NCBI GenBank assembly: GCA_025766275.1
Contig: JAFKAC010000021.1
Coordinates: 248,001-312,000 of the forward strand
Source: Lactarius indigo
Lineage: Eukaryota > Basidiomycota > Agaricomycetes > Russulales > Russulaceae
Reading direction: 5' to 3'
Length of the DNA stretch: 64,000 nucleotides
Below the pieces are notes generated by a model, which was given only the letters and a program-made list of their open reading frames with translations, was not told where the DNA came from and ran no database searches. Position numbers and translations under genes: made by a program. This document shows, piece after piece, positions 37,096-49,630 of this stretch; the stretch's first letter is position 1; every line of letters starts with the position of its first letter.

Positions 37096-38990
37096 TCAGA
37101 CCCACGAGATTGGAGCGTCCTCATACACTCCCTCTACGGCAATCTCGTTCCCATGCAAGTCGATCTTCTTGCGTACATTAAATGTAGCCAACACGCTCAC
37201 AACGAGGATCCACAGCGTCGAATCGACCAGGTGGCGTCCGGGACACACTCTAAAACAGAAAGATCCACACTTGTGATTGCGAGAGAAAAGTCCACACGGA
37301 CCGGCGTCCATAGCCAAACGCATACACCAGCAGTGGGTCGTCCCTCACCTTCCCGTCCGCTGTCAGGAAGCGCTCTGGCTTGAACTCCTCGGGCTCAACA
37401 TATACCTCCGCGTCATGTAAGATTGCCCTAGGGGAGCGAACTCAATGAATCCAATTCTTTCCGCGGGGGTAAGCACGCACCAAGTATTAGCGAGCACCGT
37501 CGTGCCCTTAGGGATAAAGTAACCCATATATACGTCATCTTCCGTCGTGGCGTGTGCGACCCCAAGCGGGAGCACGAGTCGCCAGCGCAAAAGTTCCTTG
37601 CAAATTGCGTCCACGTATGGCAGTTTCGGACGGTCGCTAAACGCGGGCAAGCGCGACCGGCCAATCACCTGGTCGATCTCAGCCTGAGCGCGCGTCTGCA
37701 CGTCTGGGTATAACAGCAGAGCGAGGAAGAACGATGAAAGCGCCGATATGGTCTGGTCGCTGTTCAGCTGGAACGCTCGAATTAGTGAAAGCGCACCGTC
37801 TCTGCTCCCGCAGCATACACGGTCGCCGCGGCGTTCTTGAGCGCTGCCTCTTCCACTTCATCTCCCATACACTCATCAAAATTATCATGCACTAGCGAAT
37901 GCCTCGAAGTTCCCTTGAGCTACACGAAACAACCAATGACCATTGAGCGCACACTCTCAGAAGCAAGCATACGAGATCTTCCTTGGCCATGTTGAACGGC
38001 TCATTTACTACCTTATCACTGAGCCTCATGCCATGTTGCGCGCGCCGCTGGCCAGGGAACCAGTCCGGGAGATGCTTCACTGGGAGAACGTGAGAAAGGA
38101 AACGGTCGACCACGCGATCAGGAAGCACGAACACGCCGGAAAATCGTTGACCAACAATGCACTAGGCAGTATGGATTCGCTGGCGAGCGTGAACTCCTCG
38201 GCAATTGCGACGTGGTGATCGCCTGACTCCTTGACGTCATACCCATATGTGAGTGACATGACGACGGCGCCTGTAAAACTGTTCAACCAACAAGTGGCAA
38301 CAACCAGAGATCAGCCATATGGAGATGCATGTGACACCATCTGTGTGAAGGGGCCGTCGTACTGTTTCAGGTACTCCATCGTCTTCTCTGGACACCGCAA
38401 GACCTGCCTCAGGAACACATGTGCCTTGACAGTTTGCATTGGCTGGTGAATTACCGCGATGGTGGGTCGGAAGCTTTGGCCGATGATGCGACGTTCGACG
38501 CGCCACTTGTGCCCATAGCGTGTGACTGCAGGATTAAAGTGTGCCTCCATCCTGCGGGCATCAGCAAAAGCGCCATAACACAACACAAAGCCTCACATAC
38601 ATGTCAATGATGGGGGTTTCAGGGCGATCCATGTATCGTGAACCTCTGTGTTCCAAAAGATCTCTCGCTGCCCGAGCGCTATTGACGAACACGACCAAGC
38701 GCCCGATTACTGATATCGACGTCACGTCACCTACGTCAGCGCCGTTTGTTATGTTCTTCTACTTGGAATTTGCCAACTTGCGTACCGTACTGCCTCCCCC
38801 ATCGCGCGTAGGTCTCCCATGGGGCGTACTGTGGAATGTCAAACAGGTTGCCGAGTAGAGGCAAGCCCCGCGGCCCTGGCGGGTACTGCAGCCCCCGACA
38901 ACTGCCGCGGTCCGAGCTGGCGGCGTAAGTGCGGACGAGGTACGCGAAAAGGGAGAGCGCCACAAAGTCGAGTAAGGGCGAGGTCGGCAT
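37096..38990 (-). CDS. Cytochrome P450 monooxygenase, complete
   Basis: Heme-thiolate monooxygenase, ER-anchored. Start at ATG 38990 gives an N-terminal hydrophobic anchor followed by the proline hinge YPPGPRGLPLLGNLFDIP. Nine exons can be joined in frame with eight GT-AG introns. They give the C-helix WRVERR, an ALKHLPDWFPG segment, the I-helix oxygen motif AAGAET, the K-helix ELLR (ExxR), FKPERF and the heme-binding loop FGYGRRVCPGRH split by an intron, with Cys the iron ligand. Stop TGA is 37096-37098. The protein is about 490-500 residues, normal for the family. It resembles the broad class of Agaricomycete P450s often annotated as O-methylsterigmatocystin oxidoreductase-like; the substrate cannot be predicted. 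Unlike most neighbours, no frame break was found. Confidence 0.88.
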
Positions 38991-40173
38991 TTTTTGTGGC
39001 AATGAGGAGTCGTAGGTGGGTACTGGCACAAGTAGTGAGCGTCTTCTGGGACCGAGAAGCAAGACGGGGAACTTACAGCTGATGGTGCTAAGGTGCACCT
39101 GCTGCTAATTTATAATAATAAATACAGCTGGGCCTCCATGGGATTACCGTAACACGCCCGACACCCGGCATGCTGGTAGTCAACCTGAACTATAATTTGT
39201 GTCAAGCTTTAAAAAAGGACGACAGGGTGACCCCCCGTAGGGATTTGGTACAAATCTGAGGATCCAGATGACTTGGCGAGTCGTAGTGTGGCTCCGAGTC
39301 TGGAACACCAAACGACTTGATTAATCATTTCAGGGCCATCAGCGTTGTGCAGCCCTGGATTTTGGATTTGGAATGAATAGAGAATTGAGGTCGATGTACC
39401 GATGGGTCATCCAGAGGCCTCATCAATTAGTGGTGAACGTCCCCTGTGGTCAACACCCTGAGGAATTCCCAGCGCGCATGTGAAGTGTTATCGCGCGTTT
39501 CTATCATAGGACTTCACGTAGACGTGTCACGTTCACAGAGATTCAACGGATGTTGACGTTTGTGGCTTGGCTCCGCGAAATAACTGTGATTCGCGCCGTC
39601 CTTGGCTGAGAGTGCAGATCCCACATGTTCTGCAAAGAAAATAATGGATTCTCCGTGGGAAGTTCAAATAAGCACGGTTCTGGAAGCTCTGGTACAGTAC
39701 AATACAGTACCTCTGCGCGATCGATACCACGATCATGATCGTGGTTCTTGGTTTTTCAACTACACTTATCACTTGTAAGTGGAGCAAGGTGCCTAAATTC
39801 GGTTCGGCGTAACAGAAAAAGGACCAAAGGGACGGCTCGGAATAGTGATTGGCACAAATGGGGAATTACGTAATACTGATGGAGGTAAATTTTTGGGCCT
39901 TCGTGGACAAGGTGTCGACGTGAAGTCTTACGTGCAAGGTCGTGTGAGGGCCAACCATTCGACAGGACCGACCTCTCGGTGACATTGGGTCATTGCGCAT
40001 GCGGCGATAGAATGGACATTGTGCATTGCGTCGAAATTCAGTAATATTAAATAAGATCCCCCACGTGACAAATTTCATCATGTCTTGTCTTCACTTTTTC
40101 ACTGTCGACTTTCCCCAGCTCCTCTCTTCCTCCCACCACCACCACCACCGTCCCCCTCGCTCTCCTCGACCCA
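38991..40173. other. Divergent intergenic region, no gene recognised
   Basis: Separates the P450 (minus) from the His/Pro-rich gene (plus) and must contain both promoters. No open frame with recognisable content. A short palindrome, CGATCATGATCG-like, lies near 39730-39745. Confidence 0.45.
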
Positions 40174-41115
40174 ATGGTAAGTTTCGTCTTCCAAACATCC
40201 AATCTCAACATCGACACAACCTTCCACTTACATCTGACCCCTCACTAACTCCTCCCAGTCGCACCACACGTCCGATCCTACCCCCCATACTCCCTCAGAC
40301 CACGACTCGCACCACGATGCGCACGTCCTCAGCCTCCGCCTTGTCCTCGGTAGCATTCTTGCTCCCGTACGCCAAACCCTCCAGTCCCACTACCACACCT
40401 TGACCAATATCACTTCTCTGCACTGACTTTAGAAGCGCCCCTCGCACCCGGGCTCTCATCCAGTTTCTGGCACGGCATCACCGTTTTCCCATTGGCACCA
40501 TTCCGGTGCGAGTACCGCTACCGGACACGACACTCCACCCCCTCCACCGTTGCCGACCCCCACGCTGCCGCAGCACCAGCCTCAAGTAGGGCAACATATC
40601 CACCAACCATCGCCCAACCTGCAACCCCACCACAGCCACAACTTTTATAGTCACGTTCACCCGCAGCCTCAATATCACACGCATCCACATGCATATGGGC
40701 CCTCGCGCCTGAGCTTTACCGTGCGCTCGCACCCGTGCCACCTGCAGATGGCCGGGGCGCCGCTTTCCTTGGTTTGATCAGATTACTAACACGTGTTCTC
40801 TTTTCCCTTTTATGTCCCCTCCCCCGTTTATGTCTTGCGTGGGTGTAGCATTCCGCTGGCTCGACTCCCCCTGAGTCGTTGTCGCCGTCACCCACGCCGT
40901 CACCCAGGCTCGCGACGCCCCCACTGCCACTTGACCATGCTCCACACCCGCATGGGCTTGAACCTGGTGTTGTTGATTCAATGCCAAAGACATCGACAAC
41001 GACGACTGCCATGGTAACAAGCGCAGATCCAACCTGTTCAGAACGAGCCCGTTTTCTCGCAACGTTGCAGAGCAAGAGTGCTTGGGACGCGTTGATCCAC
41101 GGCTCCTGGGTGTGA
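40174..41115 (+). CDS. Conserved His/Pro-rich hypothetical protein
   Basis: The ATG at 40174 is immediately followed by an intron (40177-40258, GTAAGT...CCCAG), giving MSHHTSDPTPHTPSDHDSHH and then LSLRLVLGS. A second intron with an uncertain donor precedes KRPSHPGSHPVSG, a His/Pro/Gln-rich stretch of about 110 residues. A third intron (from GTTTGATCAG to GTGTAG) leads to the C-terminal exon. That exon ends SERARFLATLQSKSAWDALIHGSWV with TGA 41113-41115. The last 25 residues look like a conserved tail; the rest is low-complexity and probably disordered. I recognise no enzymatic domain and give no function. The exon-intron reading is consistent in frame, which supports a real gene. Confidence 0.55.
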
Positions 41116-42239
41116 TGAACACGACGGTGCGTTCCTTCTGAGTACTTTCTCTCGTCCTCGTCTCGTCTTGCTGTGTCTCGTATCTCGATTACCCCACATT
41201 GTGCTCGCGCACGTTTACGTAAATGTAGGCTCCTCTAGAGTTGTCGTCATTCCCCATGTACTTTTCGTCTCGGGTCTTTTGGCTTTTTCAACCTCGTTAC
41301 CTCCTTAGAACAAAACCTACTTGACCGAACCCGTCTCCTGCTGTTGGTATGGAGCCCACTGAGTGGACAGTATATGGATCGGCCTGCGACGAGATGGAAC
41401 ACGATAGCCTCCAACCCGCCCGGTGACTGAGACCCGGAGGGTTGCAAATACAGAAACATCCGACGGGAGACAAGCAACAGCGGAAAAACACCCATCATCT
41501 TGTCCAAAAATAATCTTAGTGCCTTTGTCGATACGAGTGTATCGACAATCGACTTCACCCCTTTTTGAAAACAAAAATAAATCTCGCATCGCGGGCCCGA
41601 CACATTACGTAAATTAGCACTCCAACATAATACCTGTGTTGTACTTACATGTCGAGTTGAGTTCGGTAGTCCGCTTGGTGCTGCTATCACCACATACGTA
41701 TTAGGCAAAGATAAGAACTAATCACCTGCCCATCCACCTGCGAGGACGAATATAGCTGAATTGTGAAGGAAGTGCCAGAAACGTATGGCGGACACACTCA
41801 GGTTCTGACAAGCCACCCAAATAAAAACGGGGGAATTACGGATATGGGTCGTATCGGGGTCATGCATACCCCCTGGGGAGGAGGGGTGAGATGTCCATTC
41901 AGCCCGTACCGCACTGGCTCAATCCGAAGAACTTGACCCGCTGGGGGGGAAGAAGTAAGAGAGAGAGGTACATCTGCTGTAGTTCAGCGGCGATCTGCGG
42001 TTGTTGCGGACATGGTAATGTTATCTGCGGCGGGTGAGTGGGGAAACAAGTCTACAACTGTACCAACGCCGTATTTTTTTGGGGATTGTCGGTGATTTAT
42101 CGCAGCTAACCGAGTTGATGGGCCGCAATACGCTCAGCGTAGTACATGGATCGACGGGAGCCCGCTTTTTGGCAAGCTCCATGCGGCGCCGCACCGCAGC
42201 ACGACGTTTGCGGTGAGGTGCGGTGCGGTGCCTCGCAAA
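41116..42239. other. Unassigned region
   Basis: A 153-codon minus-strand open frame (41247-41708) has no recognisable motif. Nothing else seen. Confidence 0.4.
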
Positions 42240-43025
42240 CCAGATCCGCTATGGCCTGGGCTTCGCGTCTAGACCCGAAGTTGGTCCCTGGGGGGTTCGT
42301 GCGGAGAGGAAGAACGAGCATCTGCGGGTTTCTAGGGAGCACAAAGCCAGCTGACCAAAGCACTGTGAAAGATGACCTTTGTCGAAAGGACCCTTTTTCC
42401 CTTGGGCTCCAGAACTTGCCCGGCGGGCTGCAAAACTCAGGGCATATGCTGGCACAGACCCGATTAAATGTATCACTGCCAGCGTAGGCGCATGTGGACA
42501 ATACGGGACAGTAGAGGAGCCGCACGGTCGTCCCAGTCTTGTTGTACTGGTGAAAGAATATAGCCCCTCAATGAGGTATGGAAGTAGAGACTGAGAACTG
42601 ACCAGGAGACAGACATGCTGTCGGCACGCCCGGCCAGTCGGACGGCGTTCGGACCCGAGGGCCCCGAACTACCTAACCTTCATACACTGGCAGTAACGGT
42701 TCTATCCATCATACTGTACCGTATGACCACACGAAGTGTATCGCTCTAGGGTCTTGTATTTTTGCATAGATTGCGGGAAAGTCATGAGATAGCACCTTTT
42801 CAAACCTGCCGCCTCTTCCTTGTCTCTGTCGCTAGGCATCTCCAGCGCGCGAGGGCGAGCCGATGCTCGTCTCAAGCTCGCGGACCCTGTGGGAGTTGAT
42901 GGCTCCATCATGCTTGCTTACAGCGGCGCGTCGACTGGGACGCGATCCAGTTCGCGTAATCACGTTAAGGCGGCAGAGAGCACAAATCCTTCCCTCGTGC
43001 GGCACAACTAACTCCCACTGCGTTG
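42240..43025 (+). repeat. Dispersed ~0.8 kb duplicated block, left copy
   Basis: Collinear with 60324-61096. Shared landmarks in order are GACCCGAAGTTG, GGTTCGTGCGGAGAGGAAGAA, AAGATGACCTT, CAATGAGGTATGGAAGTA, GACCACACGAAG, GACGCGATCCAGTTCGCG and CCTTCCCTC...GTGCGGCACAAC. No intact open frame is shared, so it is a decayed gene or an element of unknown type. Confidence 0.7.
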
Positions 43026-45569
43026 GCTTTGACGATGCAATGGCGAACAACGTCCGTCGACTCCTAGTACTTCTTCCAGAACTGTTATCATACTGTACCC
43101 GGCGCGATGCAGGGCCGATTTCTTCCTTTCCAACAGAGGTGGGTGGTCTCGCGATGGGCTCACAGGGGTTCACTTATTCTCACACAGCATCACCCAGAAA
43201 TTTTCTGATGAGTTTTTCTCCCAGCAAGCCGGTTCATGCGCTCTCACCCGCATCCAGATGCAACGGTTACGTGGGTCAAGGGCTTTTCCCGTACATGCCA
43301 CTTGGCGATGACTAGGTGACCACCACTCCCTTGCCCTTCGCTGACTCGACGTCAAATCGCAGCCCGAAAATTGACTACGTACCCTGACGCGTTGCTCCTC
43401 TGAATATTAATTAGTAGAGTGGCTCTCGCCCCGTGATCCACACCAAGTTATGGCGACCTACTTGACAGCTTGCGCGAGTGACGGCGCCTCATTCGGCACT
43501 AACCCGCTCTGGATCGTTCATTGGGCCGGAACCATCGGCACCCTTCCTGCAGGCAGAAGGTAGTAATGGCTGGGTTAGGTAGTAATAGCTCCATTTCCTG
43601 AAAACGAAAACTATGTGGGGTCCTTAGTTACTGGTGATATCCACGGCTTCACCTCGTTCTGGCAGCATGCTGACTTCGGTGTCCTCCAGGGAAAGAGCAA
43701 CTTCGACGGTGACACGGCCGGATCAAAATGGTACCGAGTCTCAATGCTTTTGGTTCCCTGTGTCCGCGCAAAGATCAAATGGCGTTCATCTCTAGTCCGG
43801 GGTTTTCTCGGTACCTTGTGACTGCTGATTTATCACACACTGGTTACCAGAAGAGGGAGGTGTAACAATTTTTCCGTCTCCTGACATAACATTTGTGGCC
43901 TTCGCCGGTCGTCTCGACCGGATTAATGCAATGCGGAGGGTGTCAGAATGATACTGGACCTCTCGTCAACTTTGCAATGTCAGATCCATCATGCGTCGAT
44001 GTGCGGGGTCGAGCTTCAGGTTCTTCCCGGTAGGTTACATATCGCTGAACCAGAAGAATCGTAGGGACGTGGCATCGTCGCAAATTGACAGGAAACCAAC
44101 CGCGTCGACAGAAGGTAAGCTCAGATAGGCTTGTTCTTGTCTGCCCAGGGTGGTCATGACGTGTCATCTATCGCCGTTTACGTAGAGGATACTGACGCAG
44201 AAATTGTTTGGCTTACTGAAACACTTGTGGAAGAGCCGCTCATTGTTAGTAACTTAGTGCTTAGTGATAAGTGTGTATTGATGTACTGCATACACCAATG
44301 CATTGGTTACACCGTGGACCTGGGGTGATTGGATTTGCGGGTCACTACTTGACCCTCGTTTGGGCCAAGTGCCGTGTGCGCTAGGGAGATTTTGTGGGAG
44401 AGAGAGCGAAGAGCGAAGCGCGACACGGAACGCTGAGAGGTGAAAAGTGCGATTGTTCATTCGACATACGCTAATGGTTGTTTTGTGAACATGAAGGGAA
44501 CAAGACTCCTTAGTTATTAGATAGTGAGAAGCGTAATGAAAAGGTGGGGGCAGGTACATAGGGAACGGGCGAAAGCGCAAAGCGCTTCACGATCGAAAAA
44601 GTCCCTGTGGCCGAGGCGAGGTCGCGACGGATGGGTGGAAATTTCCCAGAGTGACCCGATTGAGCGCCATGCGGTTCTGCAGGCCTCCTCATCGATCCCT
44701 TCACAACATAGGGCGTGGCAGGTGGGCGAATAAAAGAATTCCGTTTTTTCTGACCGATTGGAAAAATAGGCGGAGAGGTTGCGGCATAGAGCGTAGTCTT
44801 TGAGTACTTTGAGTAAACGAACGAGGCGGTACGAGCTCGTTCCTCTTTTCCGTCTTGCCATCTGTCCACCCAAATTCTCGACGGGTTCAATGAACCAGAA
44901 CACTCTTATTTCGCCCGCCCACTACGCCCAGTAATTGCCAGGATCGGTGATGAGGCTCCATGTTTTTTCGACCTTCATCAGCTCTCCCCGGGGTCCCACT
45001 AGCCGGAAACACAAACCCCTCGTCCCCGATTGAGAAGCACTTTGTACTTTCACCCGTTCTCTGTGCAATCCGCCAGCTTAAATATTTTATCGCCACTGCC
45101 TATTACTGTACTATGTACAAGCGCTAGTGTCCCTAGACCATGCGCCGGTCCCCCCTTCCCTCCCGGCGCCATCCTGGACCTGGGCGGAGAGCCAGGCAGC
45201 GACTCGCAAAGACTACACTTCAAGGCTCCGCTCGTTTCTTACTCTACCTCAGACTGGCCATTTGTTAGGCTCCAGAATGGAGAACCCGAGGCTAGACCCA
45301 AATATTAGATAGTCGTTATGTTATCCTTAGGCTCAAGTAGAACATGCATCCTTCTCTGCACCGCCAACCACATACGCTTCCATGATATACGACTTACTGC
45401 TGCGCCATATCTATACGTCATTTCTCCCTGCTTGTCCTGTGATTTCACGACGACGGCGAGGTGAACTACCTGTGACAATTGGTCCCTTGATCGACCCATT
45501 CGTTGAATGCTTCTCGGTGGCCCTATGTGTCTCATCTTTGCCGTAACTAGTTCTTCTACCTCTGCATGT
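43026..45569. other. Unassigned 2.5 kb upstream of GMC copy B
   Basis: No gene recognised. A short stretch near 45188-45215 (GGCAGCGACTCGCAAAGAC) recurs at 61222-61245, continuing the similarity of the duplicated block after a ~2 kb interruption. Confidence 0.4.
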
Positions 45570-45787
45570 TCGATCTCGTTGAGTGCTTCTGGGTTCGTCT
45601 CCAAGGCGATATCAGTCTCGGGCTGCTCTTGGGACCTCGGAACTACGAGTTTAGTCCACGGCAGCAGACCAGACCAAGGATCAGACCCGGCCAGTTACCG
45701 CGGAATGCCACCGAACAGCGAGCTACATAAATCCGTATTTTTAAAGATTTTGATGCTGCGGACTTCCTTCTGTTCGTGGTTTCCGCC
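45570..45787 (+). promoter_or_regulatory. 5' module of GMC copy B
   Basis: Contains GTGCTTCTGGG, a GCTACATAAA box near 45722 and the leader TTGATGCTGCGGACTTCC before a pyrimidine-rich stretch ending CCGCC-ATG, shared with the other copies. Confidence 0.6.
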
Positions 45788-48022
45788 ATGCGCCTTTCCC
45801 TCACTATTGTTATCTTTTTGAACTCCGTTTTTGCGGCGGTGTATACCGATCCTTTGACACTCCCCAGTTCCCCTTACACATATATCATTGTGGGAGGTAC
45901 GTCCGAGCATCTATGAATCTCTAGCACTTTCTGACACTTATCTAGCTGGCCCGGGGGGTATTGTCTTGGCAAACAGGTTGAGCGCAGATACGAAGAATCG
46001 TGTGCTTTTAATCGAAGCCGGACTTGGGTTTGTCGAATTGTCGATTATTTCTACAATCAAGGGCTCATATACCCTCAGCGATGGGGCCCATCCTGATATT
46101 CCCATTCCATTCCTTTGCCCGACTCTTGTGCGGTCTGTTGTCTCTTGGAACTCTACAGCTGTCCCTCAGACTGGCTTGAGAGGGCGGTCCATTGCGTATC
46201 CTCGTGGACGCACTCTCGGTGGATCCACTTTGATCAGTACGTTGGGTCACCCTTAGCGGCATTCACTACAGACTTAGTGTCCCCCAGATGCTATGGTTTG
46301 GACCCGTGGGCTAGCGAGCGACTTCGATCGACTAGCCCAAGTTACTGGTAACCCCGGATGGTCGTGGGACTCTCTTCGGAGCACCTTGATTGAGGTATCC
46401 TCTTCTCCCTCCCTGGCACTTCGTTACCGCAGCCTGACTGTGGACCTCAGGTAGAAACACTAGTTTCTCCCTCAGATGGTCACAACACGACGGGGGAGGT
46501 CGATCCATCGATCCATGGTTCGAATGGCCCCGTCAAGATCAGTGTTCAAGACGCGACCGCTCTTGACTCTCGGGTCTTCCACACGACAACGCAGCTCTCT
46601 GAGTTTCCTTTCAACAAGGATATGAACTCTGGCAATCCACTAGGAATTGGTGAGATTTGTTTAGCCCACATAAATTCTACGCATGTAACACAAACCGAAG
46701 GTTGGACGCAGTTCTCAATTGGCAATGGCCAGAGGAGCAGTGCCTCGGTCTCGTACCTCAAACCTGTGCTTTACAGGTCAAACTTAGATATTTTGGTTAA
46801 TACACTGGTGACCAAGGTAGTCCAAACTGGCACCCTGGATGATCTTCCCAATTTCCGCGGCGTCCAATTCGCCCAGTCCGCCTCTGGTATGGAGACCTCC
46901 GCTCTTCTCACGACCATCTAACATGACCCCACCAGGCCCACTCTTTTCCAGGAATGTTACGAAGGAGGTTATACTCGCGGTCGGTGCAGTCAACACGCCG
47001 CAGTTATTGATGCTGTCGGGAATCGGTGACAGCACACATCTCAGCCAGTTCAACATTCGGACGATCGTCAACATCCCCGACGTGGGCAAGAACATGCAAG
47101 ACCACGTCTTACTTTCAAATGTGTTCTCGGTTAATTCCAACTTCACCGACGACGACATCGGCCGAAATACGTCGCTATTCCAAAATAATCTAGCACAGTG
47201 GAAACGATCTCACTCTGGTCCCTTTTCCAAGTCTGTTGTAGGTAACTTAGGCTGGTTGAGGCTACAGCAAAACTCCACGATCTTCAAGAACGTGAATGAT
47301 CCGTCTTCCGGTCCACAAGCTCCTCATTATGAATTCATATTTTTCGTAGGCCTTGCCTGGAAGCTTTCCCTTGTAGAATGTTGCTAAGCTTGCGTCCTCA
47401 GAACGAGTTCTTTTCAACCGTCGATTCACCACCAACCACGGGCCACTTTATGACCATCCCAGCAACCTGATAACACCTACCTCTCGTGAGTCACCTCACT
47501 CGACAACAGCGCTTCTAAACGCAGAATGGCGCATGCGGATCAATCACCCTTGCTTCTGCGAACCCTTTCGATGCACCTAACATCGACCCGGCGTTCCTCA
47601 ACTCGGGCTTCGACATTTTCACTATGCGCGAAGCGGTAAAGGCAACGCTTCGGTTCGCCGCTGCGCCAACATGGAGGGACTACGTGATCAAACCATTTGG
47701 CGCGCTCGGTAAGGTCAAGGCCGATGCTGAGATCGAGGCATATGTGCGGGGCCACTCCGCCACTTTGTTCCACCCGTCGAGCACCGCCTCCATGTCCTCG
47801 AACTGCTCCGCACGTGGTGTTGTCAATCCTGATCATCGCGTAAAGAAGACAGTTGGCCTTCGGATTGTAGACGCGAGCATTTTGGTAAGTGTGCTTCATT
47901 GCTTGCCCCCCCGCGTAACGGCCTGATGCGGTTTTTTAAAGCCATACGTCCCGGCGACGCATCCTCAAGCTGTTCTCTATGCCGTCGCAGAGCGAGCAGC
48001 GAAAATGATCGCCGCAGACTGA
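45788..48022 (+). pseudogene. Aryl-alcohol-oxidase-like GMC oxidoreductase, copy B (frameshift and lost splice acceptor)
   Basis: Signal peptide MRLSLTIVIFLNSVFAA, then [40 protein letters not shown], signature 2 [16 protein letters not shown], catalytic-site [12 protein letters not shown] and the second His in ATHPQA. The stop is TGA 48020-48022. Exons 1-7 read cleanly with the shared intron positions. Two lesions follow. One base is missing near 47458 (paralogues read ...TIVSNLITP; here the frame runs into TGA). The acceptor before the [10 protein letters not shown] exon reads GCGCAT at 47529-47534 instead of GCGCAG. Two independent lesions close together make real inactivation likelier than in copy A. 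The downstream exons otherwise still encode a normal protein, so decay would be recent. Confidence 0.82.
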
Positions 48023-49500
48023 GATCGGTTCATCGCTGATAACCTTACATTTGTCTGATTCCCTGGTTGCTCGCACCGGCGCATCTATTGCCCAACAGTT
48101 CTTTGAGAAACGTTAGAGGGTATACGTACTTTAGGACGTCAATGACTTATTCTGATACATTCTCACGTCCAAAGCATCCGCAAGATGTTGAGATAAAATT
48201 ACTGGTTAGGTAAAGCGTCACATTAAATAGTACCAATACATGCTATCATTTGCCAAGCATCATGTATCTCAATCGTCTCGGCGAACACCTTGGCTTGAGC
48301 GCCTACATGCGCCGAATGTTTCTGGACACGGTGCGTGGGGTACTCCATTTCCTCGAAGGTCACCAGGGGTGGATTGTTGAGCGGCAAGGAATGACTCAAA
48401 CCACGAAGGATACAACACTGGAATTAGGCAAAAGTACTTCTTGCGGCGTGAGCCGCACATTCGTGGAGAGACAGATATGACCAAAGCGATGTTAGGCAAT
48501 GTGACGAACCGTAGTGCGTACTGGTGCTGGAACACCGGATCCTAAATGGGAAATGGGACAGTACTAGATAAGCCGGGGTGAGATCTGGTGCAGTTTAGGA
48601 CGTCGAATAGGGTAGCTCGACAGTGGTCTTGGGCTATCCATGTTCGAACCCTGCGATCAAAGGGACGGATGAAAGAGAGGGATAGAACACGCACTTGCCC
48701 TGGACGCATTCGGCTAAATAGAATGGCCATCCAAGGGTCTGTCTCCACCGCTGCATAATAGTGTATTGTCTTCTCCAGATTGCTGATGCAATATCGAAAA
48801 GGGCGCCAAGCCCCTCTGATCCTCGAGTCTCAGCTGTCGCATTCTAACTTGTAAATAACGTGTGGCGACATGCTCTGGAGATAGCAGGATGTTGGGTGGC
48901 GGTTTGGCCCGAATAATTCGGATGTGGAACGGGGAGTAGCGCCAGAACTGGGTGAAGCGCACCGGATCGGTCCGATCATGGCTTGGCACGGACAGTGCGC
49001 CCTCAGGCAAGCCCCAGGCTGACGCCTTCAAAAGAGAGCACTTCACGCACACCAGGAGGGCACTACCCTTCACGTATAGCTAGGGCGCTCCACTCATACG
49101 TACCTACTATACCTAGAGGGCGTCCTCCCCACGAAAACAAGACGGCCTCCCCTCGCATATACTAAGAGGGCCTCTAGGTACCCCCGCGGAAAGTGACCCT
49201 AAAAACAAGATTTAAACGGAAACTAATCTATCAACACGTAGAGAGCTGTTCGGTAATATGGACTATCTCCGGTACTTGGTATGTCGTTTTTCCGGAAGAA
49301 AAAGCTTCTTGGCCAGATTCATTCTAGCAACATCCCTCTTTGGCCCAATCTGCGTTGGACGGGTCCAAACATTGCTGGGCGAAAACACATCTCCAAGGTG
49401 AAGAAACGAGGTCGCACTTAGTAACCTGTAAACTCTTTTGACACCAATCAGGACCTGAGGATCTACGGGAAGCAATCCAGTCTTGCCATAATTGGTTCCG
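48023..49500 (+). repeat. Duplicated downstream block of GMC copy B
   Basis: Collinear with 57160-58699 downstream of copy D. Shared landmarks include CTCAATCGTC near 48268 and 57404, CTTGCCCTGGACGCAT near 48697 and 57887, GAGTCTCAGCTGT near 48824 and 58058, and AACATTGCTGGGCG near 49368 and 58579. No intact open frame is conserved between the two, so its original content is unknown. Confidence 0.7.
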
Positions 49501-49630
49501 AGTCTTCTATCCCTGTTTGGGCCGCGGTCGGGTTAAGTGCTTCTGGGCTGGCTTGTATGCCCTTGGGAATTAAGATTCATTCTACTGTGGCAGACTAGGC
49601 CCAGCCAGTTGCCTCGGAACAGGCCCACTA
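49501..49630 (+). promoter_or_regulatory. Distal part of the GMC copy C 5' module, separated from its gene
   Basis: Contains GTGCTTCTGGGC, CCCTTGGGAATTAAGATTCA and GGCAGACTAGGCCC, equivalent to the region just upstream of copies E and F. No GMC start codon follows; the similarity stops at the left terminal repeat of the insertion at 49631. Confidence 0.65.
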
